Source: Tragulus kanchil
Lineage: Eukaryota; Chordata; Mammalia; Artiodactyla; Tragulidae
DNA length: 64,000 bases
Assembly (NCBI GenBank): GCA_022376925.1
Contig: JAIOJX010000027.1
Span: 16,633,471-16,697,470 of the forward strand
Direction: 5' to 3'
Shown: positions 61,922 through 64,000 of the stretch, one piece after another
Numbering within the stretch: the first letter of the stretch is position 1
Layout of the letters: the number at the start of each line of letters is the position of its first letter
The notes under the pieces: model-generated
Told to the model about the DNA's origin: nothing
Seen by the model: only the letters and a program-made list of their open reading frames with translations
The model's database searches: none
Program-made: the position numbers and the translations under genes

Positions 61922-62949
61922 AAACACGGGCCATGTGGGTAATTATAATTTCTATAATAGCTCTATGCCCAATGGAAAAAATAAAGGTGGAATTCATCTG
62001 AATAGCATTTAACCAGATATGCCCCAAAGATTAGTTTCAACCTGGAATCAACATAAAAATTATGTTTAGTCGCTAAGTCCTGTCTGCTTCTTTGTGACCC
62101 CATGGACCGTATAGCACGCTAGGCCTCCCTGTTTGCTCAAGTCCAAGATCATTAAGTTTCCGATGCAAGTGTTAAACCCATTGTGTATTTCACACACGTA
62201 GCTCTAGGATTATATACCCAAGAGCCCAACAGGTACCAGCTAGACACAGGATACGTGTGTTCCAAGGGCCTTCATTTATTCTGTGTTTGAAAGTGGCCTC
62301 TGCATCCCCTTTTTTCTTCCAGGGGCAGACACTCAAAGGGGAAAAAAAATGGCTGAACCGGCAAAGAAGGCCCTTCCCCACCCTCCCCTTCATCATCCCA
62401 GATGAGTGCAGTTTTGCAGGAGTTTCGGTTTCTCCTGTGATCCCAGAGGGTCTGTGCCCATCAGCACCGTGTCTACCCATCCAGGGTCAGGGGCGAGGAC
62501 CGGGCGGGGGCGTTTCCGTTTCGAGAGGGATTCAGGCCTCTCCTGGACCCCGACTAAGTCCTTTCAGCACTCCGTGCCCCAAGGGGCCGCGGGGCCTCCG
62601 CCGGGGTGGGGGGAGCACCGGATCTGCCGAGCGGACACTAGGCAGGGCTCGGGTTTCCTGGACCGGATGGCAGGCCCGAGCCCGGAGGCCGCGCGCGGCC
62701 AGAGCACAGGATGCGGGGCGGGCCTGCGCATCCCAGATCCGCCCGCGCTGCGTGCCCGGCACAGCTGCCGCGGATCCGCCGCCTCCCCCGGGGTGGAAGC
62801 GGCCGGAATCCCCCCTCTCTGGGCCCGCGTCTCCCCGGGGGCCCCCGGGAGGAGTCGCCCACCTGCCATCCGAGACGCCCCACGTGGGCCGGCCTGGGTG
62901 GGGGGCGGGGCTGGAGGGAGGGAGAAAAGGCGGAGGCGCCGAGGGAGGT

Positions 62950-63077
62950 GGGAGCGGGGGTGGGAGGAGGAGCGGAGAGAGAAGAGGAGGCGAGGCGGGC
63001 GCTGCCCACGCTGCGCCTAGAGGGAGCGGAGAGCCGGAGCAGAGAAAAAGGGGCTTGCGGCGTCCGGACAGGAACAG
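62950..63077 (+). other. PRKAR1A: Candidate alternative upstream first exon of PRKAR1A
   Basis: A GC-rich leader ends in GGAACAG|GTAAGG, a near-consensus splice donor, at 63077. It lies 225 bp upstream of the CRE. PRKAR1A is known to use more than one non-coding first exon. The 5' limit given is arbitrary because no transcript evidence is available. Confidence 0.4.
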
Positions 63078-63301
63078 GTAAGGGGCGGCAGGTGCACAGA
63101 GGAGGGAGCCCAGGCCAGAGGCAGCGCGACTAGCGCTGCGGACTAGGGACGAGGGACGAGGTGGGACGCAAAGAAGATCAGAGCAACGACCATTCTAGGC
63201 GTTGGAGGGGTGAGGGTCCCCGGACAAGCGGCGGCGGAGGACCTGGGCCGCAGCTCCTTTAAGGTTGCCAAGGCGACGCCTCTGGCCAGAGCGAGGCTCC
63301 T

Positions 63302-63466
63302 TGACGTCAGCAGCCGGGCGCTGATTGGCTGCGGCGCAGCCGTTTCCGGTGGAGCCGCCGCGGAGCCGCTCTTGTCGAGTGCAGCAGAGCCGGGAGGGCA
63401 TCGCTGAGGGAGCTCCGCCGGCCGCCGCCTCGACCTCCGCCCGCGCCCGCCGCCGCCCGTCCGCAG
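63302..63466 (+). promoter_or_regulatory. PRKAR1A: PRKAR1A core promoter and non-coding first exon
   Basis: A perfect palindromic CRE (TGACGTCA) at 63302-63309 is followed by an inverted CCAAT box at 63324-63328 and an ETS-like TTTCCGGT at 63343-63350. A GC-rich leader then runs to a consensus donor CGCAG|GTGAGA with exon end at 63466. The leader contains GCTGAGGGAGCTC and ends in repeated CCGCCG before CCCGTCCGCAG, resembling the human PRKAR1A non-coding first exon as I recall it. Position and orientation also fit: PRKAR1A is the divergent neighbour of WIPI1. It encodes the RI-alpha regulatory subunit of PKA; its coding exons lie beyond the window. Confidence 0.75.
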
Positions 63467-64000
63467 GTGAGAGCGCCCGGCGGGCCCCGGCGCGCCCCGC
63501 TTCGCCGCCCGCCGCCCGTTTAGGGGCGCCGGACCGATCCAAGATGGCGTCTCGGGGAGCGATCTGGGGGGAGGGCCGCACCCCGCCGCCTCCCGCCCGG
63601 CGCGCCCCGCGCCCCCGACCCCCGAGCCCCGGCGCTCGCCCCGGGTCCGCCCCCGCCGCCTCCCGAAGGACGGCGGCGCGGTGTCCCCGCATCCGCCGTC
63701 GCCCGGCCCTTCCGGCGGCCTCGGGGACCCGGCGGCCTGTTGGCCCCCGCGGCCTCCCGCGGCGCTTCCCCGCCTTCGCGTCCTGCCGGCCCCGCGGTGC
63801 TCGTCGTCGGGCCTCGTCGCCGCCGCCCGCCCGGGGCCCCCTCGGGTCTCCCCGCGGCCCCCCGGCCGCTGCGGCGTGGGCGCTGGGCCGCCCTTCCTCC
63901 CTCCCTCCCGGGGCCGCCACCGCGGCCCCTGCGACCCCCGCCCCCGGCAGGGGCGTCGCCGCCGGGGGATGCCCGCCCGCGGGGGCCTCTCCGCGGCCGC
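63467..64000 (+). other. PRKAR1A: PRKAR1A intron 1 start, CpG island
   Basis: Very GC-rich sequence after the first-exon donor. A YY1-like AAGATGGCGTC lies at 63541-63551. A long minus-strand open frame crosses the region, but it is Arg/Gly/Ala-rich and reflects CpG composition, not a protein. Confidence 0.65.

Larger units (their letters stand above)
60808..63039. repeat. Tandem duplication 16 (offset 1114 bp), PRKAR1A upstream CpG island
   Basis: Copy A 60808-61921 and copy B 61922-63039. Differences lie in homopolymers and in a G-rich stretch near 61770-61790. Confidence 0.9.

Noticed and set aside
61169..61942. Open frames of about 200-270 codons in the PRKAR1A CpG island, and their copies
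   Set aside because: Low-complexity Gly/Arg/Pro-rich translation with no initiation context or conservation evidence. PRKAR1A first exons are non-coding.
4862..63039. The 1.1 kb tandem pairs as a new transposon, amplicon or programmed duplication system
   Set aside because: The pairs share no sequence with one another, have no common termini, and cut through exons and SINEs at arbitrary points. Unmerged contig overlap explains size, spacing and error pattern.
63195..63920. A 241-codon minus-strand open frame across the PRKAR1A promoter
   Set aside because: Antisense to the promoter and first intron, Arg/Gly/Ala-rich, typical of stop-poor CpG islands.

Overview
This is a 64 kb window of a ruminant nuclear genome. 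Ruminant-specific retrotransposons are frequent on both strands: Bov-tA-type tRNA-derived SINEs, BovB-derived 3' fragments and CHR-like cetartiodactyl SINEs. The genes have vertebrate exon/intron structure with GT-AG splice sites. Two neighbouring genes can be recognised: WIPI1 on the minus strand and the 5' end of PRKAR1A on the plus strand. In human the two are adjacent and divergent on 17q24, so the synteny supports both calls.

Layout. Positions 477-31434 hold coding exons 12 back to 1 of WIPI1, a PtdIns3P-binding beta-propeller protein of autophagy. The exons join in frame to 431 codons. The last coding exon (about 15 codons in human WIPI1, 446 residues in total) is not in the window and must lie to the left. 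A 44-bp minisatellite begins exactly at the exon 12 splice donor. The WIPI1 CpG-island promoter with CCAAT boxes, GC boxes and a CACGTG E-box lies at about 31435-31900. Positions 33.4-60.8 kb are intergenic: SINEs, BovB pieces, L1 3' ends and unclassified sequence, with no gene I can support. Positions 61.3-64.0 kb are the PRKAR1A CpG island, with a CRE, a CCAAT box and one or two non-coding first exons followed by intron 1.

The most striking property of the window is not a gene. Sixteen head-to-tail near-identical duplications run from 4.86 to 63.04 kb, each with an offset of 1063-1156 bp, together about 17.9 kb or 28% of the window. They ignore gene boundaries. They duplicate WIPI1 exons 1, 4, 5, 6 and 8 and the PRKAR1A CpG island, in two places they overlap so that a short segment occurs three times, and their mismatches gather near the joins. 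The simplest reading is an assembly made of 2-7 kb contigs laid end to end without merging about 1.1 kb overlaps. The true locus in this span is then about 46 kb. I found no undescribed biological system here.

WIPI1 acts downstream of VPS34-made PtdIns3P at the phagophore and endosomes. PRKAR1A encodes the RI-alpha regulatory subunit of protein kinase A. They are neighbours by conserved synteny, not by a known shared pathway.
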